From: Axinella damicornis
Lineage: Eukaryota; Porifera; Demospongiae; Axinellida; Axinellidae
DNA length: 64,000 nucleotides
Reading direction: 5' to 3'
Assembly (NCBI GenBank): GCA_963931865.1
Contig: OZ007514.1
Location: forward strand, 7,356,646 to 7,420,645
This document shows positions 23,812 to 33,060 of this stretch, one piece after another; within the stretch, counting starts at the first letter, position 1; each line of letters opens with the position of its first letter. The notes below the pieces were generated by a model. The model was not told where the DNA came from. It made no database searches and was given only the letters and a program-made list of their open reading frames with translations. Position numbers and translations under genes: made by a program.

Positions 23812-24861
23812 TAATATGGACACTGGTGTGTTAGGAATAAGTGCCATGGCGTACTATATATTTTGTGAGAATAAATATAATGCTGAGCCTATAGGTCAGT
23901 CTACCAGTATAAAATCCCAGTTTCAAAGCAGCCAGATTTGTGGTTGAAAGAGAACTACTGTAAGTCATATGCAAAAGAGCTTAGGGACAAGGTATTCACG
24001 TTGGGTGCAGTTGTGTCAAACTGTTCTAGCTAGTGCCTGTATAACCAACCTACAGTGGCAATGCACTACACACATTCATTCGTGTCGCAATGATTGTGGC
24101 TAAAAGGTTCCAATTTCACTTCGAAAGTACACTCAAGAATCCTCTCACAACTCCTGATGTCATATTGGGGCATGCCCCCAGAACCTGCCCACTTTGTGCA
24201 CTATACACACAATGCCTATGCAGATCAGCGGTTTTGGACCACTTTAAATCTGGCCCTCAGCTTTTAGTCACATACTGGGGGGGGGGGGGGCTACATTATT
24301 CCAAGTTGAGTATGAAATTTGTGAAGGTAACTCAACTTCAAACAAATTTGTTATACGTATCTTTGATCCCAGGTGGTAATTATTGGAATCTGATTATGCA
24401 TGGACAGAAACAGCATATTCCACATCTGTGTACCAGCAATGTTCCCACACGCTACTTCAATGGCACACAATATGTACGGATACTGAATAGAACATGGTTG
24501 CATAGGGTACCCATACATACGCTCAAACGTGCAATCTCTTTGCTGCAGACACCACTAGTACTCTGAGAGCACCAAAAGCTGTAGCTTATGTTCAGACTTG
24601 ACAATGTGTCGTCTGCTTTTGTATTAGGCACTCAAGGAGGTTTCACTGTAGAATTAATAGAGAAAGCATTGGACTTCCTGAGAATGGACTTGCAAGTTCA
24701 ACTCCACGGTAGTCTTCTAATTATACGAGTAGTGACCTTCACCAATAAAAAGTAATGACCTTAATAGGTAGTGAGCCTCATCAGCCAATTTGCAGTGATG
24801 TCTGTGGTGAGGGTTTCACTACCATTTGTTAGAGACGTTCACCTTCTCAGCTAGTTTTTAC

Positions 24862-25228
24862 AGTGGCATTAAGATGAATTGTTTGAGGCCTTCCTTCCCT
24901 GATTTATTTCTTCTCTGAGTCTTTACCTGGAGATCTTGCTCCAGCTCCTCCCTCAGCTTTACTCCTCTGGTCTTCACAACATGCTGGCACTCTAATTTGT
25001 CCTTCCTTGTTCCCAGACTCCATTCTGCATATCACAGACTCCATTCTTTTGTTCCCAGACTCCATTGTAGGTAGTCTGCATGGGCACCACACTAACGAAT
25101 ACCTAGCTCCCCAGATGTGAACTTTCTCTCCACCAGCAGTGCAATATAGATAGTGGCGGTAGGGCTGGGTACAAGGGGTGGGGCTGGTGCTAGGGGTGTG
25201 GCTAGGTACTTGTACGTGGAGGTTGGTA

Positions 25229-25284
<56 letters not shown>

Positions 25285-25745
25285 AGCTCTGTGCATTGGA
25301 GTGGGCTGGAGGGTGGAAGGGAGGAGGGAGGTATAGGATTGAATGCTGACCTCGTGACAATCTGACCAACCAACTTGCCCCCATAGCTTCTTAGGTCATG
25401 TCAGAACTGGGATAACATTTCACATGCAGGTAGCCTTTGCTTATATCCAAAGAAATTAATGTATTTTGAATGGTTATTCTTCTGGCAGGAAGTAAGGCAA
25501 TAATAGGACCACTGCTGAATGCACATGCTTAATTGTATTATGTCCATTACATATATATATGGATACAACTCAAAACAAGGTCTTCAGCAATTCTCCCATG
25601 TGCATGTGTGTAGCAGAATGGCAGAATAGTAGCTACGTCAACGTTGACCATGAAGACTCTAAGCTAATTTTCCATTGTGTGCACTGTGCAGGCTTGTACA
25701 CTTCACTTACATGATTCACATGCACACATGAGTCATTGTACACTG
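24862..25745. repeat. Diverged third copy of the 2,427-3,373 segment
   Basis: Begins tggcattaagatgaattg and follows the order of 2,427-3,373 with many substitutions and several insertions. It includes the tatagatagtggcggt block and the ttctggcaggaagtaag block. The section holding the NRF-1-like site is missing. It carries a very long G run not present in the other two copies. Confidence 0.75.
25230..25281 (+). repeat. Homopolymer of 52 G
   Basis: Uninterrupted G from 25,230 to 25,281. Length is likely uncertain, as for any long homopolymer. Confidence 0.95.
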
Positions 25746-26044
25746 TGTGGTATTGCTCTATAGTGACTATTAGTACTGTTGTAATTGTATTCATGTTTGT
25801 ACAATTTCCTGATGTTCACCAGATGCTTGGATAGCTGGTAGTAGGTCGGGGAATTCACAAAGGAAACGATGGGTCTGAGGGGTACGGCAGGTTTATGGAT
25901 CTTTGGAAGTCTGTAGAGGAGTGGCACCTTCCCTGCAGAAGATCTGAGGTGATAGTAAAGGGTGGAACGTATGGCTCCAGACCTCTTCAAGGATAGGAGT
26001 AAATCCCCATATTGGGCACCAGAAATCAGTTTTACGGTGTGCAA
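25733..26044 (-). pseudogene. Penelope-like element reverse transcriptase fragment
   Basis: The minus-strand frame contains LLYRLPKIHKPAVPLRPIVS and then NSPTYYQLSKHLVNI. This is the conserved N-terminal RT block of Penelope-like elements (PKIHKP, PLRPIVS, sptY.LsK.L). Only about 100 residues remain. The catalytic aspartate box and the GIY-YIG endonuclease are absent, so it is a dead fragment. Confidence 0.8.
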
Positions 26045-26548
26045 ACACGAGGCGATGCATAAGTTTCTCTAGTATAATAATTGAGAGAAGAGAAAGGAGT
26101 CTATCGTTGCAAGGATCCTCATTAGCAGTGTAGACTTAGGAATTGGAACAACGAATGAAGTTTATTGATGAGATGGTAGTTTAGATCACTCAGCTTCATA
26201 GCCCATTGCTAGGTGGTACAAGCTCTTCTGCTAAGCTCCTTGCGGTAGCTGTATATGTGTTGAATTGACAGATATTGATTACCGTGGGTTTCTGTGCTCA
26301 CAAAACAGTACATGCTTTTAACTTGTAAACTCTAGAGGCTAAACATCGAGTGTCATAATATTATAAGTACATGAGAGTCCAATAGTGTACCATGCAGTCT
26401 CATCTTATGTACTATTTGTGTGACAATACTCTGTGTCTTCAGGAGAAGCTCAGTTACTGAGATTCCAAGTGGGTAACAGGAAATTAAATCGTAAAAAATA
26501 GGGTGTAATCTCGCTTGTTTACGGCGTGTAATAGAGGTGGGTGTTATA
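26045..26548. other. No gene recognised
   Basis: AT-rich sequence between the Penelope fragment and the first long palindrome. Nothing identifiable. Confidence 0.35.
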
Positions 26549-26827
26549 ACAAGTAATAAAAAACATTTCAAAATGTAACAGGATGTAGGGATACCAGAAT
26601 GGCAAAAAGTAAGGAAACAAGGCAGGGATGATCGCACAAAACAGTGAAGTATACAACCCCCCTACAGAGATCTTTTTCCATATACGTGTATATATAATGA
26701 AAAATGATATGTAGGGGGATTGTATACTTCACTGTTTTGTGCGATCATCCCTGCCTTGTTTCCTTACTTTTTGCCGTTCTGGTATCCCTACATCCTGTTA
26801 CATTTTGAAATGTTTTTTATTACTTGT
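26549..26827. mobile_element. Long palindromic MITE, copy 1
   Basis: Two arms of roughly 120 bp form a near-perfect inverted repeat, beginning acaagtaataaaaaacattt and ending with its inverse, around a short AT-rich centre near 26,690. The whole can fold into one hairpin. It encodes nothing, so mobilisation would need an unidentified transposase. Confidence 0.85.
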
Positions 26828-27302
26828 TTACGTTCATTTTTTTTGCAGCAGCAGGTGTGGTGTTGTTGAACCACCATGCGTTGGGCTACATGCTCGTCCT
26901 TGGTGTATTATAAGAGCCAGGTTGCCATGGAAACCTTTGTAATTGCAAAATATACATGGCAACCAGGCTGTTACATTTGTTCCCTGTTTCAGTTTTCAAA
27001 ATTTCATGTTGTTCGAGTACAATAAGACGTGCAAAGATTGAGCTTGTGATTCTACAAACATAAATATTATGATGCATGTACACAAAGTCAAGTCATCAGA
27101 ACACAGTGCAGTCGGAGCAAAGCAGCTTGAGTTAACTTGTCTTGAGTAACCTGTGTGTGTGAGTGTGCAGAGTGGTGTTAATTATTGTGCACCCAAAAGT
27201 CAATCCATCCTGCACTATCACAGAATGACTTGTGTAATGTTTTCATGCTATGATCATAATTAAACTTCTGATTGTGGTTATGTTGTAAGTTGTAATTAGC
27301 TT

Positions 27303-27573
27303 CAAGTAATAAAAAACATTTAAAATGTAACAGGATGTAGGGATACCAGAACCGCAAAAAGTAAGGAAACAAGGTAGGGATGATCACACAAAACAGTGAA
27401 GTATACAACCCCCTACAGAGATCTTTTTCCATAATATGTTGATAATGAAAAAAGATATGTAGGGGGATTGTATACTTCACTGTTTTGTGTGATCATCCCT
27501 ACCTTGTTTCCTTACTTTTTGCGGTTCTGGTATCCCTACATCCTGTTACATTTTAAATGTTTTTTATTACTTG
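27303..27573. mobile_element. Long palindromic MITE, copy 2
   Basis: Same element as 26,549-26,827. Where the two copies differ, the changes are usually mirrored in both arms, for example ggcaggg versus ggtaggg and gatcgcac versus gatcacac. Homology continues about 25 bp beyond the right arm in both copies, through a T run to agcagcagg, so the true element may extend to about 26,855 and 27,600. Confidence 0.85.
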
Positions 27574-28909
27574 TTTATGTCTTTTTTTTTTAGCAGCAGG
27601 CGCATGCATACTGGACTCTGGCATTTACACTGCCAGCAATGGCTGAAGAATCAGACCCAAGCATCTCAAAAGCCAACCCTTTTCTGGATGGATACTAAGC
27701 CAGTGCTCCCTGAGCTGAAGTAGTATACATGTAGGTAAAATAGCTATACCAGATAGTAGTAGTGACACATTGTTGAGTCTTTAGATAGGCATTCACCCCT
27801 CTCACAGAACACAGTCTAGTAACATCAGAACATATATAGCACAGAGAATTCACCTCAGTCTAGTTACGGTAACACAACAGCGCAAGGCACTTCTAATTCA
27901 GCGATCTTGAATAATAATTACGTATCGTTGCTAAGTGATCGTTTAAGTGCGCATGCGTACAAACATGAAAATGGCGTGACAAATGAAGCCATAGTTGTTG
28001 AGTGGGCAGCTGTAGCCGCCTGGTGAAGACCTAGAGGTTGCCAAAAAGCGATGGGCTGGTGCACTGCTCGGTGTAAAATGGTGCTGTTTCGTGCGAAAAC
28101 CATCATGAGGGATTGAGGCGACGTTGAGCTAGCCCGTCTGAAAGAAAGAAGAAAGAAGAAGAAGAAGAAAGAAAAACAATTTGCCCGTTTTGCGAGTACC
28201 TGGTGCGGTACTTTCGCGACGGTTTTTCGCGACGCGAGGAGTCTTGTTGGTCATGAAAACACTCGAAGATGAACGGTATGTGGTTATAAAGGCTTATAAG
28301 TGTACCGTTTCTGAGATTTGGAGAGATTCTTTTGTATTAGCATATATTGCGTGTACGTCGTATCCCTACATACAGAGTCTACCGACTCTGTGATTACAAG
28401 CTGCATAATAGGTATAGGTAGTACAAACAGACTGAAGTAGGCTGTATTTACTTGTGTTTGCTTTGGTTGCTGAATGTCACACAGTCATGATACTCCCTCA
28501 GGGCGCGGGCGTCTCTCGTGGTTAATGACTGGCATTGCAGTGGACCCCATCACTGTAGCATTACACTCACACAACACAATGAGCAACGTAGCTGGGAATA
28601 CAGCATTATCACACAGGAGGTATAGCCTTGAGAGAAGAGTACATTTGCGGTATGATTTGCATGAGTGACAGGGAGTCAGTGCCTAAAATATGACTGTAGC
28701 CAACGGGCATTGATAACTAATTGTTGGCAGTGATAAATGAGGCAAAGAAGCCCAGGGAGGTCCGGGTCCGGGAGGGCAGTATAACTACATGTACAAGTAG
28801 CTGAGCTCGCTTCGCTCGCTACTTCCCCCTTGTTCGCCTACCGTGCGTAATCGGCATGTGATGGCCATAACTGGCTCATGCAATGCTGATTAAATTATCC
28901 GGTGCCGGT
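27574..28909. other. No supported gene
   Basis: Holds a purine-rich GAA/GAAA tract at about 28,140-28,176 and a GC-richer stretch near 28,490-28,520. Short ORFs have no recognisable domain. A short ATG frame at 27,639 (MAEESDPSISKANPFLDGY) has a good start context but stops after 19 codons. Confidence 0.35.
27940..27980. promoter_or_regulatory. NRF-1-like and YY1-like sites
   Basis: TGCGCATGCGTA at 27,948-27,959 fits the NRF-1 consensus with one mismatch. GAAAATGGCG follows at about 27,967-27,976 and resembles a YY1 site. Such pairs are common near animal transcription starts, but I could not link this one to a gene. Confidence 0.3.
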
Positions 28910-29051
28910 GTTACAGTAAATCCGATCGCTCGGAAATATGATCGCGGCGTTGAAATTTCCTAGGAAATGTTAACGCCAGGCGTGCATATTTCCTAGGAAA
29001 TATCATCGCCGACAGGAAATTCGATCGCTCACGGTACGGTTGTTCTGTAAA
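28910..29051. mobile_element. Possible fold-back element with repeated TTTCCTAGGAAAT palindromes
   Basis: GTTACAGTAAA at the left and an imperfect inverse (TTCTGTAAAC) at the right bracket paired GATCGC and GGCG/CGCC blocks. Two copies of the palindrome TTTCCTAGGAAAT lie inside. The dyad symmetry is imperfect. Confidence 0.45.
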
Positions 29052-29084
29052 CGGAAGAAATGTGCTTAAAAGTGCAGATCAATG

Positions 29085-29272
29085 CATGCTGCTCCCGAGC
29101 CCGATTGCGGCATCCGCTTCCACTGTTGCTCCCCATTTGCCTCCGCCTCCAGCTGCTGCTGCCGATCGCGTCCGCTTCGACTGCCACTCCCCGATTGCGT
29201 CAGCTTCAACTGCTGCTCCCCGATTGCGTCCGCTTCAACTCCGATTGCGTCCGCTTCGACTGCTGCTCCCCT
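29085..29272 (+). repeat. Irregular minisatellite (~30-bp units)
   Basis: Repeats of a unit containing CCCGATTGCGTCCGCTTC and AACTGCTGCTCC, about six times with variable length. Confidence 0.8.
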
Positions 29273-29700
29273 ATTAGATAGATAGATAGATAAACTTTAA
29301 TTTTCGACAGGAATGTCTCATCAGCCAGTGGCTGGTCTTCCTGAGAGTCCTGCATATTAAATAGGATGCATACAAAATCAGTGGATAAAAGTATATGTTT
29401 ACAAAAACAATTAACAAATTCTGCAAGCAGAACACTAACACAAACAGCAATGACCATGCAAGAAAAACAATAGCTAAGTAAATGAAGGTTACAAACAAAT
29501 AGATAAATGTAAGGAACAAAATATAAAACAGAATATAAAACAGAATATAAAATATAAAATTATAATATAAACAAGACATGAAAGTTACAGTAATCAGTGA
29601 AAAAGTCATGCAGCCTCAAAATCAGTGGATAAAAATTACAGATTTTACAACGTTAACAGCACAAAACAGTAACCAATACTAGATAAAAGAACCTAGGTGA
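29273..29700 (-). repeat. Possible 3' end of a LINE, reverse orientation
   Basis: Starts with a TAGA/GATA tetranucleotide tract (29,273-29,293), followed by ctttaattttcgacaggaat. Some CR1/L2-like LINEs end in tetranucleotide repeats; read on the minus strand, this would be the element's 3' tail. No coding motif survives. Confidence 0.3.
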
Positions 29701-30020
29701 CGTCCATAAAGAACTTTTCTTTCACATAATGTTTCATTGCATACTGGATTCCAGCCCATGCAATGTTCTCGAACATTCTTCGCGAGTTCGATCGATGTTC
29801 AGTAAATAAATTAAAGTACGAAGGTCGCGCGTCACCATAGTCTAGTCCTGCCCCACGAACATCCCATTTCCGTTACACACAGACACACGGTTAAAATCTT
29901 AATGTATTGATTTGAGGTCTTATGATGTGAATTTTGCATTCATGTGACTTCCGGTGTTTCATTCTGGCCTGAAAATTGCAAGGACTCCGGAAACCTCTGC
30001 AGAGGATACCATTCCTCAAA

Positions 30021-30133
30021 CCAAGTCCGTGGGGGCGCGGCCAAGACCGTAAGGTCGCGGCCAAGGGCCGTGGGGTCACGGCCAAGACCGTGGAGGCGCG
30101 GCCAGGGGCCATGGGGGCACGGCCAAGACCGTA
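30021..30133 (+). repeat. Short seed array of the GC-rich satellite
   Basis: About five and a half units of the same 20/21-bp repeat as at 32,398-51,962, for example ccgtgggggcgcggccaaga. It is flanked by unrelated AT-leaning sequence and is 2.26 kb upstream of the main array. Confidence 0.9.
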
Positions 30134-30143
30134 AAAATGGGCG

Positions 30144-30215
30144 TTACTAAAACCCGGGACGGGACGGGACGGAGGCGGGACGTCCCGTCCCGTCCCGGCT
30201 ACTAAAATCCGGGAC
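30144..30215. repeat. GGGAC/GTCCC palindrome between direct repeats
   Basis: cgggacgggacgggac faces gtcccgtcccgtcccg around a short centre. The block is bracketed by TACTAAAACCCGGGAC (30,145-30,160) and TACTAAAATCCGGGAC (30,200-30,215). Confidence 0.75.
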
Positions 30216-30226
30216 GCGCATGCGTA
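30215..30226. promoter_or_regulatory. NRF-1-like site upstream of the MULE gene
   Basis: CGCGCATGCGTA fits the NRF-1 consensus with one mismatch and lies about 26 bp before the ATG at 30,252. It is a candidate promoter-proximal element. Confidence 0.35.
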
Positions 30227-30251
30227 ACTTTAGGTGCTATGATCATCTACG

Positions 30252-32019
30252 ATGGAGAAAGACGCACCTGGAGGAGTACTGATGGTCAAGCGGTCCCTTA
30301 CAATTAGCGAAGTTATTGAAATCCTGAAGAATGCTGATAACTACCACTGCATTACAGTTCCACCTGCCAAGCCCAAGGCCAACCAGATCTTCCTCTACAA
30401 GACGGATAATGCAGCAAAAGAAGGTACACATGTACTAATAATATCAAGAACAGACACCTTGCTAATACATATTTAACAATAATATTATACAGCAATGATA
30501 TCAAATCAGCTTGCTTACAACAGAACATTATGAAACAAGTAATAACTACAATGGTACAACAACTACAAGGGATGATCACTCCAATATGCGACTGGGGTCA
30601 CCCTGTGACTATCCAAAACTGCATGACCATGCTGCTACTGCCGGTGACTCAGACTGTTGCAAAAATCCACCGTGACAGCGGGTAGTATTTAGACAGTCAG
30701 AGGCTGTGACTCCGGTCGCAGCTCTAAGTACGGAGTGACCACCCCTTGACTATCAATATTGATTCACAGCTGTGGGGCTTCATTTGTAGGCACCTAAAGG
30801 GGAGATAGATGGGAAGGATCATTTACAAACACTTACAGTAGTCCGTCCGTCCCTTTCCTGCAGATGATTGGAGATGTGACCAATACCGCTGGATAAATCA
30901 AGGGGTCACAAAGTTGCCACGCAAGGAGCCAAAATTGAGGAAGTTATATTTCAGTATTGACACCCCCAATGGGCCCTCAAAAGAATTTCAGCGGTATGGC
31001 TATCAGCTGCTTGCCGACAAATCCACAACACTGATCCACTACCTGGGAGATGAGAAGGTAGCAGCTGACTTTCCGCATCGGAGTGCGAGAAACTCTGACA
31101 AGAATTTCACCCGAACCTTTCCATCTTACTTGAAGGCGTGTGAAGGGCTAGTGAAGACCGACAAGGCAAATATTGTGTACAAAAGGGAAGTAGCAGCAAT
31201 GAAGTGTGAACCGAGTGCCGTTCCTGTACACACACCACGCAACATCCAACAGCTTCGGAACTTGCGCTTCAAACATCTGAAACAATCCCGAATTTCCCAA
31301 GACACCTTGTACAATCTCCATGAGATCGCATACGACCTACCAGGTTTTATCTGGAAGATAACCACCTACCCGGACCTCTTATGCATCTGTGGCCTGCAGG
31401 AAGTTGTGGACGAGGTAGACAAGGTGCTTGTACTTGACCCCAGCTGCCAGCTCCTCTCGTACGACACCACGTTTCAGCTAGGGGACTTTTATGTCTCCCC
31501 GCTGATATTTCGGCACACTCTATTCAAAGAAAGGCCGTGCATTCCAGCACTATTCTTGATACATGAACGAAAATTTGCCGACACACATCAGGAGATGTTT
31601 AAGGAGTGCATAAAACGCATTCCATCTTTAAAGAAGGTGAATTGCCCCTTGGTGACGGACAAGGAAAAGGCAATTGTGAATGCCATCCGGAGCGAGCTAC
31701 CCACAGTCACAGTATTGCACTGTTGGAACCACATTTTCCGAGATATTCGCATATGGTGCCGTCGTCACGGGGCTCCGGCAGAAGACATCACTGTCTACTC
31801 GGACAACGTGTTCCAACTCTTCCACTCACCAAACACTGAGGAGTATGAAAGAAGGCTTGAAGAGCAGCAGGATATATGGGATGCGGCATTTGAGGCATAC
31901 TACATGGCGGAGATCCACCCAGACGTGCCTCGGTCAATCGGGAGATGGGTCCTTGAAGAGCACCACGTATACAACCCATACAGTGGAGTAACAAACAACC
32001 AATCTGAGAGCCTCAACAG
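30252..32019 (+). CDS. MULE-type transposase gene (5' exons; 3' end not found)
   Basis: Exon 1 is 30,252-30,423 (57 codons plus one base) and exon 2 is 30,864-32,019; phase 1 matches across a GT-AG intron of 440 bp. The first ~175 residues (DWRCDQYRWINQG and following) resemble the N-terminal region of uncharacterised multicopy animal proteins. The Mutator-like DDE core follows: D258 in SYDTTF, D323 in VTDKEKA, the CWNH motif at 344-347 and E439 in NNQSESLN. D-D-E spacing of 65 and 116 suits the family, and no stop or frameshift interrupts it. At 32,019 an AACAG|GTTTGC donor follows NNQSESLNR. The remaining open frame to 32,101 looks like intron read-through. Downstream is only satellite. It may be an active element, a domesticated gene or a 3'-truncated relic; terminal inverted repeats were not found. 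Confidence 0.75.
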
Positions 32020-32101
32020 GTTTGCAACATCTGATTATAGTGTTATTGGCCTGGGTTGTTTGGTTGAGGGCACAGCTACACAATACCGTAGTTGCAGTTA
32101 A

Positions 32102-32397
32102 TTTCGCGGTGGGGAAATTTTCGCGGGATTCAAGTCAAAGTCAAAGTGTAATTGATACCCCGGTAACGGGAGGCATACAATGCCGCGTACAAATATAGTA
32201 CAAAGACGTGTACACACAAAACTGTACGAAGTAGCAAACAATAAACAGGGGCAGAGTTAACATAGGAGTTCACGGCCAGTGGACAGTACCACTTCAAAAC
32301 TCTCAGGATCTGACAAACTGGAGATGACAGAGTCCACCAGGTCTTTAGGAGATGCGCAGTTTGTTAAGTTGAGGTGGGTGGACAGAAGATGATCACA
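32102..32397. other. Unique sequence between the MULE exon and the satellite
   Basis: About 300 bp without a gene. Directly repeated tcaaag words and attgataccccggtaacggg near 32,150 could be an antisense LINE 3' tail, but the evidence is slight. Confidence 0.3.
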
Positions 32398-33060
32398 GCC
32401 AGGGGCCGTGGGGGGACCGTGGGGGTGCGGCCAGGGGCCATGGGGGCGCGGCTAAGACCATGGGGGCGCGGCCAGGAGCCCTGGGGGTGCGGCCATGGCC
32501 GTGAGGTTGCAGCCAAAGGTCGTGGGGTTGTGACCAAGGCCGTTGGGGCACGGCAAAGGGCCTTGGGGGCGTGGCCAAGACCGTGAAGGAGCGGGCAAGG
32601 GTCGTGGGAGTGCGGCCAGAGCCGTGAGGGCGTGGCCAAGACCGTGGGGGAGGGGACAAGGGCTGTGGGGTCCCGGCCAAGACCTTGGGGGTGCGGCCAG
32701 GGGCCGTGGAAGCGTGGCCAGGGCCGTAGGGGCGTGGACAGGGGCCGTGAGGGCGTGGACAAGACCGTGGGGGCACGCCGTGAAGACGCGGCCAAGGCCA
32801 CGGGAGTGCAGCCAGGGGCCGTGGGGGCGCGGCCAAGGCTGTGGGGGCATGGCCAAGGGCCGTGGAGGCGTGGCCAAGGACGTGGGGGTGCTGCCAGGGG
32901 CCGTGGGGGCGAGGCCAAGACCGTTGGGGCACGGCCAGGGGCCGTTGGGGCGCGGGTAAGGCCGTAGGGGCGTAGCCAAGACCGTTGGGGCACGGCCAAG
33001 GGTTGTGGGGGCGCGGCCTGGGGGCGTGGAGGCGCGGCCAAGACCGTGAAGGCACGGCCA

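Larger units (their letters stand above)
16952..24727 (+). repeat. Direct long duplication, copy B
   Basis: Partner of 1-7,792 in the same orientation. It carries the same gene exons, promoter-like cluster, fold-back elements and LINE fragment. Copy B is preceded by the 5' exons of the gene (15,537-16,959), which for copy A would lie outside the window. Beyond 24,727 the sequence departs from copy A and continues into a diverged third copy of an internal segment (24,862-25,745). Confidence 0.95.

Noticed and set aside
24904..25384. Proline- or glycine-run ORFs around 25,230-25,281
   Set aside because: The runs translate the 52-G homopolymer; no domain on either side.
1..32397. Bacterial or symbiont origin of the left part
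   Set aside because: Phase-consistent GT-AG introns, fold-back elements, LINE, BEL/Pao and Penelope fragments all point to an animal genome.
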